51,921 nt of DNA from positions 1 to 51,921 of the forward strand of contig VFKE01000009.1 of NCBI GenBank assembly GCA_009885695.1, written 5' to 3'. The notes beneath the pieces were generated by a model that worked only from the letters and a program-made list of their open reading frames with translations, made no database searches and was not told the origin of the DNA. Shown here piece after piece: positions 42,684-50,796 of this stretch. This DNA comes from Verrucomicrobiota bacterium (lineage in GTDB: Bacteria; Verrucomicrobiota; Verrucomicrobiia; Verrucomicrobiales; Verrucomicrobiaceae). The translations under genes and the position numbers were made by a program. Position 1 is the stretch's first letter. Each line of letters begins with the position of its first letter.

Positions 42684-43376
42684 ATGAAAAAGTTAATTAT
42701 CGAGTTCATCGGCACCTTCATCCTCGTCGCCACTGTGGGCAATGCCACTGTCAGCGGCTCGCTCCTTGCCCCCATCGCCATCGGCGCGGCCCTGATGATC
42801 GCCATCTACGCCGGCGGACACATCTCCGGCGCGCACTACAACCCCGCTGTCACCATCGCGGTGTGGCAGCGTGGCAAGATTGGGATGTTCGAAATGTTCT
42901 TTTATTGGGGCGCGCAGATCGCGGGTGCGATCGCCGCGGCGCTCTTTGTGCGCTACCTTCACGGTGCCACTGTGCTCGACATCGTTGCCACCTTCTCCTC
43001 GCGAGCCAATGAGTTTCAGACCCAGGTGCTGGCCAAGGCCAAGGTTCAGCCTGCGGAAAGCACACCGGGACACATTGTCTTTGTTGCCGAACTCATTTGG
43101 ACCGCCGTCCTTGCATGGGTCGTCCTGAACTCTGCCACTGCAAAACATAACGCCGGCAACTCTTTCTACGGACTTGCGATCGGCTTTACCGTGGTTGTCG
43201 GTGCCGTTTCTCTTGGAGGCATCAGTGGCGGCGTTTTCAATCCGGCGGTCTTTATTGGCCTCTGCGTTATGAAGTTGAAGTCAGTCGGAGACATTTTTCT
43301 CTTCTGGGGCGCTCAATTTCTCGGCGGCATCCTCGCCGCTTTCGTCTTCAATTTGACGGTCGAGGACAAGTCATAA
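42684..43376 (+). CDS. MIP-family channel (aquaporin-like)
   Basis: 230 residues, six membrane helices and two half-helices. The pore motifs are HYNPAVT (Asn53-Ala55) and VFNPAVF (Asn186-Ala188). Family members normally have Arg after the second NPA, where it forms the ar/R selectivity filter; here that residue is Val189. Pore loops and helices are otherwise regular (GGHISGAHYNPAV; GGISGGVFNPAVF). It should pass water or a small neutral solute, and the missing Arg suggests altered selectivity. A ribosome site GGGAGG lies 4 nt before the ATG. It converges on a lipoprotein gene with a 6-bp overlap. Confidence 0.92.
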   Translation: MKKLIIEFIGTFILVATVGNATVSGSLLAPIAIGAALMIAIYAGGHISGAHYNPAVTIAVWQRGKIGMFEMFFYWGAQIAGAIAAALFVRYLHGATVLDIVATFSSRANEFQTQVLAKAKVQPAESTPGHIVFVAELIWTAVLAWVVLNSATAKHNAGNSFYGLAIGFTVVVGAVSLGGISGGVFNPAVFIGLCVMKLKSVGDIFLFWGAQFLGGILAAFVFNLTVEDKS

Positions 43377-43835
43377 ACTCGGCGACCGTTTCAGTTCGAA
43401 CACCCCGTGGTCGGACTTGCAGCGGTAAGTGGCTCGGAAGTCTTCCGGAGTTACTTTGCCCTCGTAATGGTAAAGGCCGCCGCCGACACCGGGGATAGCC
43501 TGGTCGCCCGAAAACGTGAATCCGCTCTTCGTCCTTCTTACCTGATGTTTCACAGCGTAGGTAGCCGAAAACAGTTTCATAAAGTTGGCGTGATAGTGGA
43601 AGCGGTATGAATCCTCCTCGAACGTGCAAGTGGCGGCGAACTGGCGGCTCACCATGCAGCGCAATTCCCCGGAATGTCCGTTGACCTCACTACGCCAGGT
43701 TCCCTGCCAGGCTCCGGTGATGTCCGGCCCCGATGCAGTTCTGCCTTCCGCCAACGTCAGCCGCCATCCGCGATTGAATCCCGTCGAGCAGTTTGAAAGC
43801 AATAGAACGGCAGCGAGCGCTGCAATTTTCATCAT
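43371..43835 (-). CDS. Putative lipoprotein
   Basis: 154 residues from ATG 43835 (a second ATG follows directly). The signal peptide MMKIAALAAVLLLSNCSTG has a lipobox with Cys at residue 16. The mature part is a compact beta-rich domain: ITGAWQGTWRSEVNGHSGEL, CTFEEDSYRFHYHANFMKLF, GFTFSGDQAIPGVGGGLYHYEG and ATYRCKSDHGVFEL. I do not know a named family for it. The gene overlaps the aquaporin 3' end by 6 bp, tail to tail. Confidence 0.75.
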   Translation of the reverse strand: MMKIAALAAVLLLSNCSTGFNRGWRLTLAEGRTASGPDITGAWQGTWRSEVNGHSGELRCMVSRQFAATCTFEEDSYRFHYHANFMKLFSATYAVKHQVRRTKSGFTFSGDQAIPGVGGGLYHYEGKVTPEDFRATYRCKSDHGVFELKRSPSL

Positions 43836-43978
43836 GCGCGTGAGTGTGACCACGGAAATAGTTGCAGAATACATGTGCGCAAGCTCGACTCATTGCTGAA
43901 GCACCCAGTTCTCCCCGTGACCATGACAGCGACTCGGGCCTTGTTGCGCTATTGGCTGGACGGTTGAGCGCGTGGCAC

Positions 43979-44983
43979 TCAAGCACTGAGTTCCTCAAAC
44001 TTAGCGTTACCGCCCTCATGATGTTTCTTGTATTCCTTCATGCGCAAGGTCACGCGCTCCTCAATACTCCGCTCGCCAATGCCAGTGTGCTCCGTTCCCA
44101 CAAGGGCGACGAGCAATCGCACCATCGCCCGCACATCGTCCAGCATGACAAATTCCGGCACCACGGATTCGTCTTCGCCGATGTTATGATAGTTTCCAAG
44201 AGGCACGCTTACTCCCGCGCTGCGAATGCCACAGGCTTGTAGTGCACTGGCCTCACAGGCACCCGCATCGAGCAGGGCGCGCTGAACGCGAATGCCCTGC
44301 TCTGCGGCCGTGCGCATCAACAGTTCGACAAGCTGGTTGTCGAAGACGGAGAGTTTGTCCCCCACGCGAACAATGGGCCCTTCACCGAGTTCCGCGCCGT
44401 TTACCGGTCTGCTATTCTCGACGGAAAGAAAAACGGCTTCCTTGCCAAACGGCCAGTGTTTGCCCAAATGCCAGGCGCCGAGGAATCCAACTTCCTCCGC
44501 CCGTGTGAACGCCGCGTGGAAAGTAGTCTCAATCCCGAGCCGCGCGACCTCCTTGAAGGCCTCCACGATGACCGCGCAGCCGACAATGTCATCGCAAGCG
44601 GCAGCTTCGACTTTCTCATTGTCAAACTTCACTTCAAAACCGAATGGCGCAATCTCACCAGACTCGCGCTTGAGCGCGCGGGTCTCTTTTTTTTCAACGA
44701 TTGATTTCGGCAAGCCGCCGAGAAATTCCCAATCCCCACCCTTACCGGGTGACTTCACCCATGCTGGATGATCCATGTGCGCACAGAGCACCCAGACTGG
44801 CTTGGTGGACCGCTTGCCCTTGCGATAGGTAGCGATGAGGTTGCCGAAGGCGTCGTTGCCCAGTTCCACGTGGGGCACGTCAAGTAGTTGCTGTTCAATT
44901 GCGGCGCGCACGTGATATTCATGAAACGGTGCAGTCGGTTGCGTCAGCAATGTCTTGAGGATAGATAGAAGCTCTTCGGCCAT
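43979..44983 (-). CDS. M42-type metallopeptidase (glutamyl aminopeptidase-like)
   Basis: 334 residues from ATG 44983; ATG 44992 is an alternative. A cytoplasmic di-metal aminopeptidase. Expected ligands: CAHMDHPAW (His69, Asp71), AACDDIVG (Asp131 or 132), TRAEEVGFLG with the catalytic Glu163 and Glu164, LSVENS with Glu189 in the place of the usual acid, and NYHNIGE (His266). Internal insertions set it apart from M20 peptidases. It is divergent from the acyltransferase gene, 41 bp apart. Confidence 0.85.
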   Translation of the reverse strand: MAEELLSILKTLLTQPTAPFHEYHVRAAIEQQLLDVPHVELGNDAFGNLIATYRKGKRSTKPVWVLCAHMDHPAWVKSPGKGGDWEFLGGLPKSIVEKKETRALKRESGEIAPFGFEVKFDNEKVEAAACDDIVGCAVIVEAFKEVARLGIETTFHAAFTRAEEVGFLGAWHLGKHWPFGKEAVFLSVENSRPVNGAELGEGPIVRVGDKLSVFDNQLVELLMRTAAEQGIRVQRALLDAGACEASALQACGIRSAGVSVPLGNYHNIGEDESVVPEFVMLDDVRAMVRLLVALVGTEHTGIGERSIEERVTLRMKEYKKHHEGGNAKFEELSA

Positions 44984-45024
44984 GCACCACATTAAGCACA
45001 TTTCAGAAACCGCCAAACAACATC

Positions 45025-45975
45025 GTGAAGAAGATTCGCCAGCCCCTTGAGACCGCCGTCGTGAGCCTCGCTGCCTGGCTGTTACCGTTGCTGCCCCGGC
45101 GCATTGTGCTGCTGCTGGCGCAGGGCGTCGGCGCGCTGGCATATTTGTTGGATGGTCGCGGAAGGCAAACGGCGCATGAGAACCTGCGCGTGGCCTTCGC
45201 AGGTAATCACATATCGCCAGAGCAGGTGCGGCTCATTGCGCTGGGATCTTATCAGACATTCGCCCGCACGTTCATCGACCTTTTCTGGTCGGCGCGACTC
45301 ACCAAGGAAAATTTTCATCAGTTCGTCCACATCCGGCTGGAAGATTCCTCTGACGAAGAACTCGCCCGGCAGCGCGGTGGGATTTGGGTGACGCCGCATT
45401 TCGGCAACTTTGAACTGGTCAGCTATGTTTGGGGATTTCGCGGATTCCCGTTTGTGGTGGTGGCACAAGACTTTAAAAACCCATCCTTGACGGAGATTTT
45501 CAAACGACTGCGCGCAGGCAGTGGCCATACCATCATCTCCCAGCGGGGTGCCATGCTGCGATTGATGAAAACACTCTCCAACCACGGACACGCGGGACTG
45601 CTCACCGATCTGAACATCAAACCCGGAAAGATGGCGGCGGCACTGCGCTGTTTCGGACTCCTGACCTGCTCCACAACCTTGCACACGAGCCTCTCCCAGC
45701 GCTTGAACGTGCCTGTCATCTCCGGCACCTGCACACCACTGCCTGATGGCGGCTACCTCGTGCGGATCAACCGCGCCTTTGAGCCATCGTCATTCACGAG
45801 TCCCGCCGCGATGGCTCAAGCAGTCTGGGATGTGTTTGAGGAGCGTATTCGCGAAACTCCTGAGGCCTGGCTCTGGATGTATAAACACTGGCGCTACCTC
45901 CCCACGCCCGAGGCTGACAAGTCCTATCCGGATTACGCTCAATACTGGAAGGAATTCGACAAGCTGGTGCCGTGA
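45025..45975 (+). CDS. Lysophospholipid acyltransferase (LpxL/HtrB family)
   Basis: 316 residues from a GTG start at 45025. An inner-membrane enzyme that adds a secondary acyl chain to lipid A (or a related lipid) from acyl-ACP. One N-terminal hydrophobic stretch (about 12-42), then the HX4E active site in WVTPHFGNFELV (His125, Glu130), followed by GLLTDLNIKPGKMA and a C-terminal WLWMYKHWRYLP. The presence of acpP just downstream (converging) is consistent with acyl-ACP use. Which acyl acceptor is used is not decided by sequence. Confidence 0.9.
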   Translation: MKKIRQPLETAVVSLAAWLLPLLPRRIVLLLAQGVGALAYLLDGRGRQTAHENLRVAFAGNHISPEQVRLIALGSYQTFARTFIDLFWSARLTKENFHQFVHIRLEDSSDEELARQRGGIWVTPHFGNFELVSYVWGFRGFPFVVVAQDFKNPSLTEIFKRLRAGSGHTIISQRGAMLRLMKTLSNHGHAGLLTDLNIKPGKMAAALRCFGLLTCSTTLHTSLSQRLNVPVISGTCTPLPDGGYLVRINRAFEPSSFTSPAAMAQAVWDVFEERIRETPEAWLWMYKHWRYLPTPEADKSYPDYAQYWKEFDKLVP

Positions 45976-45991
45976 CCCTTGGGTCACCATG

Positions 45992-46017
45992 AAAAATGGC
46001 GCAAACGGTCGCGCCAT
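45992..46017 (-). terminator. Rho-independent terminator of acpP
   Basis: On the minus strand ATGGCGC pairs with GCGCCAT around an 8-nt loop and is followed by TTTT. It lies 29 bp after the acpP stop codon. Confidence 0.65.
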
Positions 46018-46045
46018 AGACCTGTGCCTGGAACCAGCGCGCGGA

Positions 46046-46288
46046 TTACTCCGCGTTTTCCTCGACATAACGGATCACATCACCGACGGACTGGAGCTTC
46101 TCGGTGTCATCATCAGGCACGTCAATGCCGAACTCCTCCTCGAATGCCATAACAAGTTCGACGGTATCGAGCGAGTCTGCACCGAGGTCTTCGATGAACT
46201 TGGCTTCAGGTGTGACCTGCTCAGGATTTACGCCGAGCTGTTGGACGATGATGTCCCTAATTTTGTCTGAGATGTTTGAGTCTGCCAT
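46046..46288 (-). CDS. acpP: Acyl carrier protein
   Basis: 80 residues from ATG 46288, the usual length. It carries growing acyl chains on a phosphopantetheine arm. The arm attaches to Ser39 in [12 protein letters not shown]. The helices are acidic ([16 protein letters not shown]), and the C-terminal IRYVEENAE is typical. The fabF and fabD genes that often flank acpP are absent here. It is downstream and on the opposite strand from the acyltransferase, and upstream of it lies a membrane-protein gene. Confidence 0.97.
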   Translation of the reverse strand: MADSNISDKIRDIIVQQLGVNPEQVTPEAKFIEDLGADSLDTVELVMAFEEEFGIDVPDDDTEKLQSVGDVIRYVEENAE

Positions 46289-46418
46289 AATTGAGAGGGT
46301 TGCTGTTGTGGGCGGGAGCCTTAACAGGCGCGCTCCATTTCGCAACTGGGAAAATAAGATTTTTCAGGTCTGGCCAGGCTGGCAGCAGATGAACCCGCAG
46401 GCCCCAGCGTGGGCCAGA

Positions 46419-47153
46419 TCAGGGTGCTGCCATGGAATCGCCGGGAGGCTGAGGGGCTGACTCCTCCGGTTCCGGCACTTTTTCGATCAATTCGCCCTTG
46501 AAATGTCTGAGAAGACGATCCAGAACCCGGCCCGCACCCTCATATTTTAAGTCGTCTATAATGGCACGTTTCTCGTCCCTGCCGCTGCGGTGGTAAACAT
46601 AGGCCAGCCCTTTATTATCCCACTTCCTTTTGTCCACCTTGTAGGCCTCAGAATAGCGCACCTCGACGCCATTGGGCATGATCATGTGTTGCTCGTGCCC
46701 GGTGAGCTTCTTCCCCCGGTCCAAGAGCAGTTTCACTGCGACGATAAGCGCCAGGAGCAACATCGCGCCACCCCACTGGAACTGCTGGTATATCTCCTCT
46801 TCGCTGTGTTTTTTCGGGTTCTCAGGCCAGCCGTGCTTTGCCGCGTAGGAAGGCCATTTGGGCGGCTCACCGTCTTCACCCGTCGGCATTCCTGAAGCTT
46901 TTGCCTGCACAATCCATTCATCGAGCTGTCCGGATTTTTTTGCCTCATCGTAGGACTTAAGAAAATTCTTTTCAAACTTCACCTTCTCTTCCGCGATCAC
47001 GTTGTCCTTGGCGTAGCCGAACTTGCCGTCGTAGAGGAAGTAAAGCCCCATGAACAGCAACATCGCTGCCAGGATGCCCATGCGCCGGAAAAACCACGGG
47101 GTCACGTGGCAAATGATGGGTTCACCTTCAGATTGTTGGATGTCGGGGTTCAC
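46419..47153 (-). CDS. Hypothetical membrane protein, two helices
   Basis: 244 residues. Two membrane segments, about 25-41 (GILAAMLLFMGLYFLYD) and about 128-144 (GAMLLLALIVAVKLLLD), enclose an 85-residue charged loop (AKDNVIAEEKVKFEKNFLKS and further acidic/basic runs). The C-terminal 95 residues are hydrophilic with VRYSEAYKVDKRKWDNKGLA and LRHFKGELIEKV. This layout is seen in lineage-typical hypothetical proteins, but I cannot name one. It starts at a palindromic sequence (47154-47201). Confidence 0.65.
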   Translation of the reverse strand: MNPDIQQSEGEPIICHVTPWFFRRMGILAAMLLFMGLYFLYDGKFGYAKDNVIAEEKVKFEKNFLKSYDEAKKSGQLDEWIVQAKASGMPTGEDGEPPKWPSYAAKHGWPENPKKHSEEEIYQQFQWGGAMLLLALIVAVKLLLDRGKKLTGHEQHMIMPNGVEVRYSEAYKVDKRKWDNKGLAYVYHRSGRDEKRAIIDDLKYEGAGRVLDRLLRHFKGELIEKVPEPEESAPQPPGDSMAAP

Positions 47154-47201
47154 GCTGATATGGGCTAGGTCATGCGGGGCACATGGCTACCTCATATCAG
47201 C
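47154..47201. repeat. Imperfect palindrome at the start of the membrane-protein gene
   Basis: GCTGATATG (47154-47162) pairs exactly with CATATCAGC (47193-47201), with partial pairing inward. It directly touches the start codon at 47153 and could be a regulatory hairpin or another dispersed palindrome. The gap from 47202 to 47410 holds nothing I can name. Confidence 0.5.
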
Positions 47202-47410
47202 ACGAAAGGGCGGGTGTCGTCAAATGAACAATCACAGGCCACCAACACCAGGTCGCGCCGTGCCATTTTCAAATGACTCCGCTGCAAACAGCCGTGGACA
47301 TGTTCCAAAATTCCTCGCATGGTGGGCCACGATTTGAAACTGCTGCCCGCCACAAATTAGGAACCCACCTCCGATCCATTTGCGTCCACTCCTGTTTGCT
47401 CACCGTTCGC

Positions 47411-48163
47411 ATGACACGCTTTCTCCAGATCAGCATCTGCCTCCTCGCGACGTTTTCATTCGCGCAGGAACCACCGCCCCGCCCTGCGCCGACCGGAAAA
47501 CCGCCTGAGAGGTCTGCACTCCAGAAAACGGGCGATGTCACTTACGAGATCGGCGGCGTGCAGATCAACAGCGCCACACGCGAAGTCCGCATCCCTTGCA
47601 CGGTCAACATGACCGAGGGAATCATCGAATACGCCCTCGTCACCGAAACCGGAAAAACTCATGAGAGCCTGCTCAAGACCAAGGTAAAACCTTTCGATGT
47701 GCAGCTGGCCATGCTCCTGTGCCACTACGAACCGCATCCCGGGGAGCTGGTCGATATTCTATCCAATGCGCAGCCCGAACTCCTGGCGTTCCTAAAAAAG
47801 AAAATGGAGAAGCCCGGCGCCAACCTCGTGAAACTCACCGCCGAATGGAAGGACAAGGACGGAAAGAATCAGAACGCCGCCCTAGGCGACTGGATTCACA
47901 ATGAGCGCGAGAAAAAAGCGCTCGATATTCCCCACTGGGTCTTCAACGGCTCCGACATCGGCGACGGAAATTTCTCCGCTGACATCGAAGGCTCCGTCAT
48001 CTCCGTGCATCACGATCTGGCCGGAATCATCAGCAACCCCGCCAGATGGGCCGACGAGGATGGCAACTGGGAACTGAAGACAAAAAAAATCCCTCCACTT
48101 GATTCCCCAGTCACGCTCGTCATATCACCCGTCAAGCCGGACGAACCCAGAAACATAAAATGA
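47411..48163 (+). CDS. YdjY-like domain secreted protein
   Basis: 250 residues from ATG 47411, chosen because a signal peptide follows (MTRFLQISICLLATFSFAQ). The section GVQINSATREVRIPCTVNMT and EYALVTETGKTHESLLKT matches the YdjY-type domain pattern (VxxGxxEYALVxxxGKxHESLL). The central 60 residues are charged and helical, the end is beta-rich (VSVHHDLAGII; SPVTLVISPV). No enzymatic motif is seen. The next gene begins inside its stop codon (4-bp overlap), so both are made together and exported together. Confidence 0.7.
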   Translation: MTRFLQISICLLATFSFAQEPPPRPAPTGKPPERSALQKTGDVTYEIGGVQINSATREVRIPCTVNMTEGIIEYALVTETGKTHESLLKTKVKPFDVQLAMLLCHYEPHPGELVDILSNAQPELLAFLKKKMEKPGANLVKLTAEWKDKDGKNQNAALGDWIHNEREKKALDIPHWVFNGSDIGDGNFSADIEGSVISVHHDLAGIISNPARWADEDGNWELKTKKIPPLDSPVTLVISPVKPDEPRNIK

Positions 48164-49335
48164 AAACTGCCACACTCATCCTCGCAGCCACGTTCGCGTG
48201 CAGCTCACCACTCATGGCCCAGGGTGCGCTGCCCGACCGCAATGCGTCTCTCCGGCAGGAGATCGAGCTCGCCATCAGCCGCGGTGTGACTTTCCTGAAG
48301 TCCAAGCAAAACAAGGACACCGGCGCCTGGAGCACCCCGGATGAACCCGCCATTACCGCGCTGGCACTCTCTGCCATCATGGGTGATCCCGCGCGCAAGC
48401 CCGCCGATCCGGCGGGAGACGAGGCCAAACGCGGCTATGAGTTTCTCTTGAAGAATGTCAAGCCCGACGGTGGCATCTACGGCAAAGGGCGAGCGAACTA
48501 CAACACTTCACTCGCTCTATCAGCCTTCGTCCTCAATCCGCGTCCGGAATACGACCAGGTCATCCGCAACGCCCGCAAATTCGTCGTCGGCCAGCAAAAC
48601 GATTTCGACGAAAAAGGAAAGACTGATAATCCTTTCGATGGCGGGGTCGGCTACGGCACACCCAAGCCCAACTCTGTGACCCACGCGGATCTCTCAAACA
48701 CGCACTTTGCGATCGAGTCATTGTATTACTCCAAAAAACTGCTGGAAGACACGGGGCGGCCTGTCGATAAAGAGCAGGATCTCAACTGGAGTGCTGCCAT
48801 CAAGTTCATCGAGCGCTGTCAGAACCGCACCGAATCCAACGACCAGAAGTGGGCCAGCGATGATCCGAAGAATCGCGGTGGCTTCATCTACGAACCTGGC
48901 AGCAGCAAGGCCGGCGAGGACAAGCTGCCGGATGGTCGCGTCGCCATGCGCAGCTACGGCAGCATCAGTTACGCCGGCATGTTGAGCTTCATTTATGCCG
49001 GACTCACACCCGACGACCCGCGCGTCCAGGCCGCACTAACATGGCTCGGCGAAAATTACACGCTCGATGAAAATCCGGGCATGGGACCAGAAGGACAGTA
49101 CTATTACTATCATACCATGGCCAAGGCGCTCAGCGCCGCCGGCTTGGATGAACTCAAGACCAAAGACGGCAAAACCGTGAACTGGCGCGATGATCTGTCC
49201 CGCAAGCTTCTCAACATCCAGGCCGGCGACGGCTCATGGAAGAATACGGCCTCGCGTTGGATGGAAGGTGATCCCGTGCTGGTCACAGCCTACACATTGC
49301 TGGCCTTGGAGCATGTGCATCGGACGCTGCGGTGA
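48160..49335 (+). CDS. Prenyltransferase/squalene-oxidase repeat secreted protein
   Basis: 391 residues. Signal peptide MKTATLILAATFACSSPLMAQ. The remainder is alpha-helical with repeats of the (alpha/alpha) barrel type: LAISRGVTFLKSKQNKDTGAW (repeat 1), GYEFLLKNVKPDGGIYGKG (2), ARKFVVGQQNDF..GGVGYG (3), ALTWLGENYTLDENPGMG (4) and LNIQAGDGSWKN (5). These are the QW-like repeats of terpene cyclases and prenyltransferases, but catalytic acid clusters (DxDD, DCTAE) are not seen, so it is probably a non-enzymatic relative. It is translationally coupled to the YdjY-like gene. Confidence 0.8.
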   Translation: MKTATLILAATFACSSPLMAQGALPDRNASLRQEIELAISRGVTFLKSKQNKDTGAWSTPDEPAITALALSAIMGDPARKPADPAGDEAKRGYEFLLKNVKPDGGIYGKGRANYNTSLALSAFVLNPRPEYDQVIRNARKFVVGQQNDFDEKGKTDNPFDGGVGYGTPKPNSVTHADLSNTHFAIESLYYSKKLLEDTGRPVDKEQDLNWSAAIKFIERCQNRTESNDQKWASDDPKNRGGFIYEPGSSKAGEDKLPDGRVAMRSYGSISYAGMLSFIYAGLTPDDPRVQAALTWLGENYTLDENPGMGPEGQYYYYHTMAKALSAAGLDELKTKDGKTVNWRDDLSRKLLNIQAGDGSWKNTASRWMEGDPVLVTAYTLLALEHVHRTLR

Positions 49336-49350
49336 TCGGCGATTTTATCA

Positions 49351-49380
49351 GCATCTGTAGGGCGGGCGCTCCGCCTGCCG
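49351..49380. repeat. Dispersed short repeat, first copy
   Basis: GCATCTGTAGGGCGGGCGCT followed by CCGCCTGCCG. A second copy with two or three changes is at 49984-50013 (GCATCTGTAGGACGGTGCGC then TCCGCCTGCC). Both stand just after coding-type sequence ends. Confidence 0.75.
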
Positions 49381-49454
49381 GTGAATCCGGAAATTTGGAC
49401 AGAGCAGGCATGAAAAACACCGAAGACACTGGTAAGCCTTGTTACACGCTCTCT

Positions 49455-49856
49455 GTGAATGCACTACGCTCATTCATTCTTTTCTGCGCATTTGTTGTTT
49501 GCGGATGCGGATGCGGACGAGTCACTACAACCACCGTTGCCAATCGTCTCGGCTTTTCCGAGAACAGTGTCATTTCGGCCACGCTGTCTTCCTCAAGTGA
49601 CATTTCAACCACAAAGCCCATTCCGTCAGACAGGCTACCAGAGCTTTGGCGCGCTATCTCGCACGATGCGCTGCCCAAAACGGCCGTAATTGAGCCTCGT
49701 TATCATATTATCATGCGGACCCAAAGCGGCGACATCCTTGAGATCTACATCGACGAGACCAGCGAAGCATACTTTACAGCAAGCAACTGGAGTTCACATC
49801 ATCACCTTTTTCGCAGCAAGCACCTTTATGACTTCGCTGTTCAAAGCTTCCGCTGA
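49455..49856 (+). CDS. Putative lipoprotein, AT-richer
   Basis: 133 residues from GTG 49455; ATG 49410 would add 15 residues ahead of a less regular signal. With GTG the signal is MNALRSFILFCAFVVCGCGCG with a possible lipobox cysteine. The rest is polar (SENSVISATLSSSSDISTTK) with a beta-rich end (RYHIIMRTQSGDILEIYIDE). No family recognised. Composition is more AT-rich than the neighbours. Below it lie the tlyA fragment and repeats. Confidence 0.55.
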   Translation: MNALRSFILFCAFVVCGCGCGRVTTTTVANRLGFSENSVISATLSSSSDISTTKPIPSDRLPELWRAISHDALPKTAVIEPRYHIIMRTQSGDILEIYIDETSEAYFTASNWSSHHHLFRSKHLYDFAVQSFR

Positions 49857-49921
49857 AATATCCGTCATGCATAAGCGCTGGGCTCCTCTTCCCACCCGCG
49901 TTTTCAAACTTCTCCTAGCGT

Positions 49922-49977
49922 AATCCACGCCAGAAACTCCCGATTCCCTTCCGTCCCTTGAATCGGTGATTCCATCA
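49922..49977 (-). pseudogene. Fragment of a tlyA 3' end, second copy
   Basis: The 56 bp match the end of the intact tlyA (50806-50861) with four differences. On the minus strand both read MESPIQGTEGNREFLAWI, and the differences fall at third codon positions (ATT/ATC, CAA/CAG, AAT/AAC, CTG/CTA), so the peptide is unchanged. After this the copy reads through without the tlyA stop. Confidence 0.85.
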
Positions 49978-50078
49978 TTCCCCGCATCTGTAGGACGGTG
50001 CGCTCCGCCTGCCCTGATTGCGTCCAAGGCGATCTTTCCTTAGTGATAGTTTCTCGCTTTCAATCAAGCCGGAGGCTT

Positions 50079-50172
50079 GAAAGAAATTAGCCGGTGGTGC
50101 AAGGAGCGAAGCGACTGGAACCACCGGAGTGAACCAGCAGACAAATGTTGCGCTCCGGCAGGAGCGCGAGAA
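50079..50172. repeat. Left inverted REP arm of the IS200-type unit
   Basis: It contains two hairpins: CCGGTGGT...ACCACCGG (50091-50127) and CGCTCC-GGCA-GGAGCG (50151-50166). Its reverse complement occurs at 50663-50752, flanking the transposase gene, with outer AAAGAAATTAG and inner GCGAGAA parts matching. Confidence 0.85.
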
Positions 50173-50181
50173 GCGACCACC

Positions 50182-50628
50182 ATGCCCTCAACGCATCTCT
50201 CCCTTCACTACCATCTGGTTTTCAGCACGAAGAACCGCGAACCATGGTTCGCACCATCAATACGTCCGCGCGTCCATGAATACTTGGGTGGGATCATCCG
50301 CGCGATGGGCGGCGTGGCTCATGCAGTCGGCGGCATGGGCGATCACATTCATGTCTTCGCTGGATTGCGCGCGACGCATTGCCTCGCCGATGTGATGCGT
50401 GAATTGAAGAGTGATTCGTCGCGCTGGGTGCATGGAGAACTGCACTTGCATGGGTTCGCTTGGCAGGAGGGATATGGCGGATTCACCGTGGGCGCTCCTG
50501 ATATCGAGACAGTAAGGAGCTATGTCTTGAATCAAACGGAACATCATCGCGTGAAGACCTTTCAAGAAGAATATGTGGCGATGTTCCAACGTGGAATGGT
50601 GGAGTATGACGAAAAGTATTTGTGGTGA
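50182..50628 (+). CDS. IS200/IS605-type transposase between inverted REP arms
   Basis: 148 residues from ATG 50182. Y1-transposase features: LHYHLVFSTKNREPWF at the start, the HUH motif in MGDHIHVFAGL (His55, His57) and the nucleophile tyrosine in ETVRSYVLNQTEHHR (Tyr114). The family cuts and rejoins single-stranded DNA at hairpins. The gene appears intact. It is closely bracketed by two inverted arms of about 90 bp, each with two palindromes, so it is organised as a transposase with its own REP pairs. Confidence 0.88.
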   Translation: MPSTHLSLHYHLVFSTKNREPWFAPSIRPRVHEYLGGIIRAMGGVAHAVGGMGDHIHVFAGLRATHCLADVMRELKSDSSRWVHGELHLHGFAWQEGYGGFTVGAPDIETVRSYVLNQTEHHRVKTFQEEYVAMFQRGMVEYDEKYLW

Positions 50629-50662
50629 GATTGAAATTGGAGGCGCTGGATTTATCGGGCAG

Positions 50663-50752
50663 TTCTCGCGCTCCTGCCGGAGCGCAGCACGTCGTCTGTA
50701 ATAAACCGGTGGTTCCGCTCGTGCCTCGCTGCACCACCGGCTAATTTCTTTC
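50663..50752. repeat. Right inverted REP arm of the IS200-type unit
   Basis: The reverse complement of 50079-50172, with the outer and inner hairpins closely kept and the 30-bp middle more divergent. It ends 44 bp before the tlyA stop codon. Confidence 0.85.
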
Positions 50753-50796
50753 GTGCCTGCCGGCACGCACTTAGCATCTTTGTTGGGAAACCTCGT

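Larger units (their letters stand above)
49857..50181. other. Intergenic: tlyA fragment, repeat and left REP arm
   Basis: About 325 bp without an intact gene. It holds a 56-bp copy of the tlyA 3' end (49922-49977), the second short repeat (49984-50013), a triloop hairpin TCAAGCC-GGA-GGCTTGA (50064-50080) and the left inverted arm (50079-50172). Confidence 0.85.
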
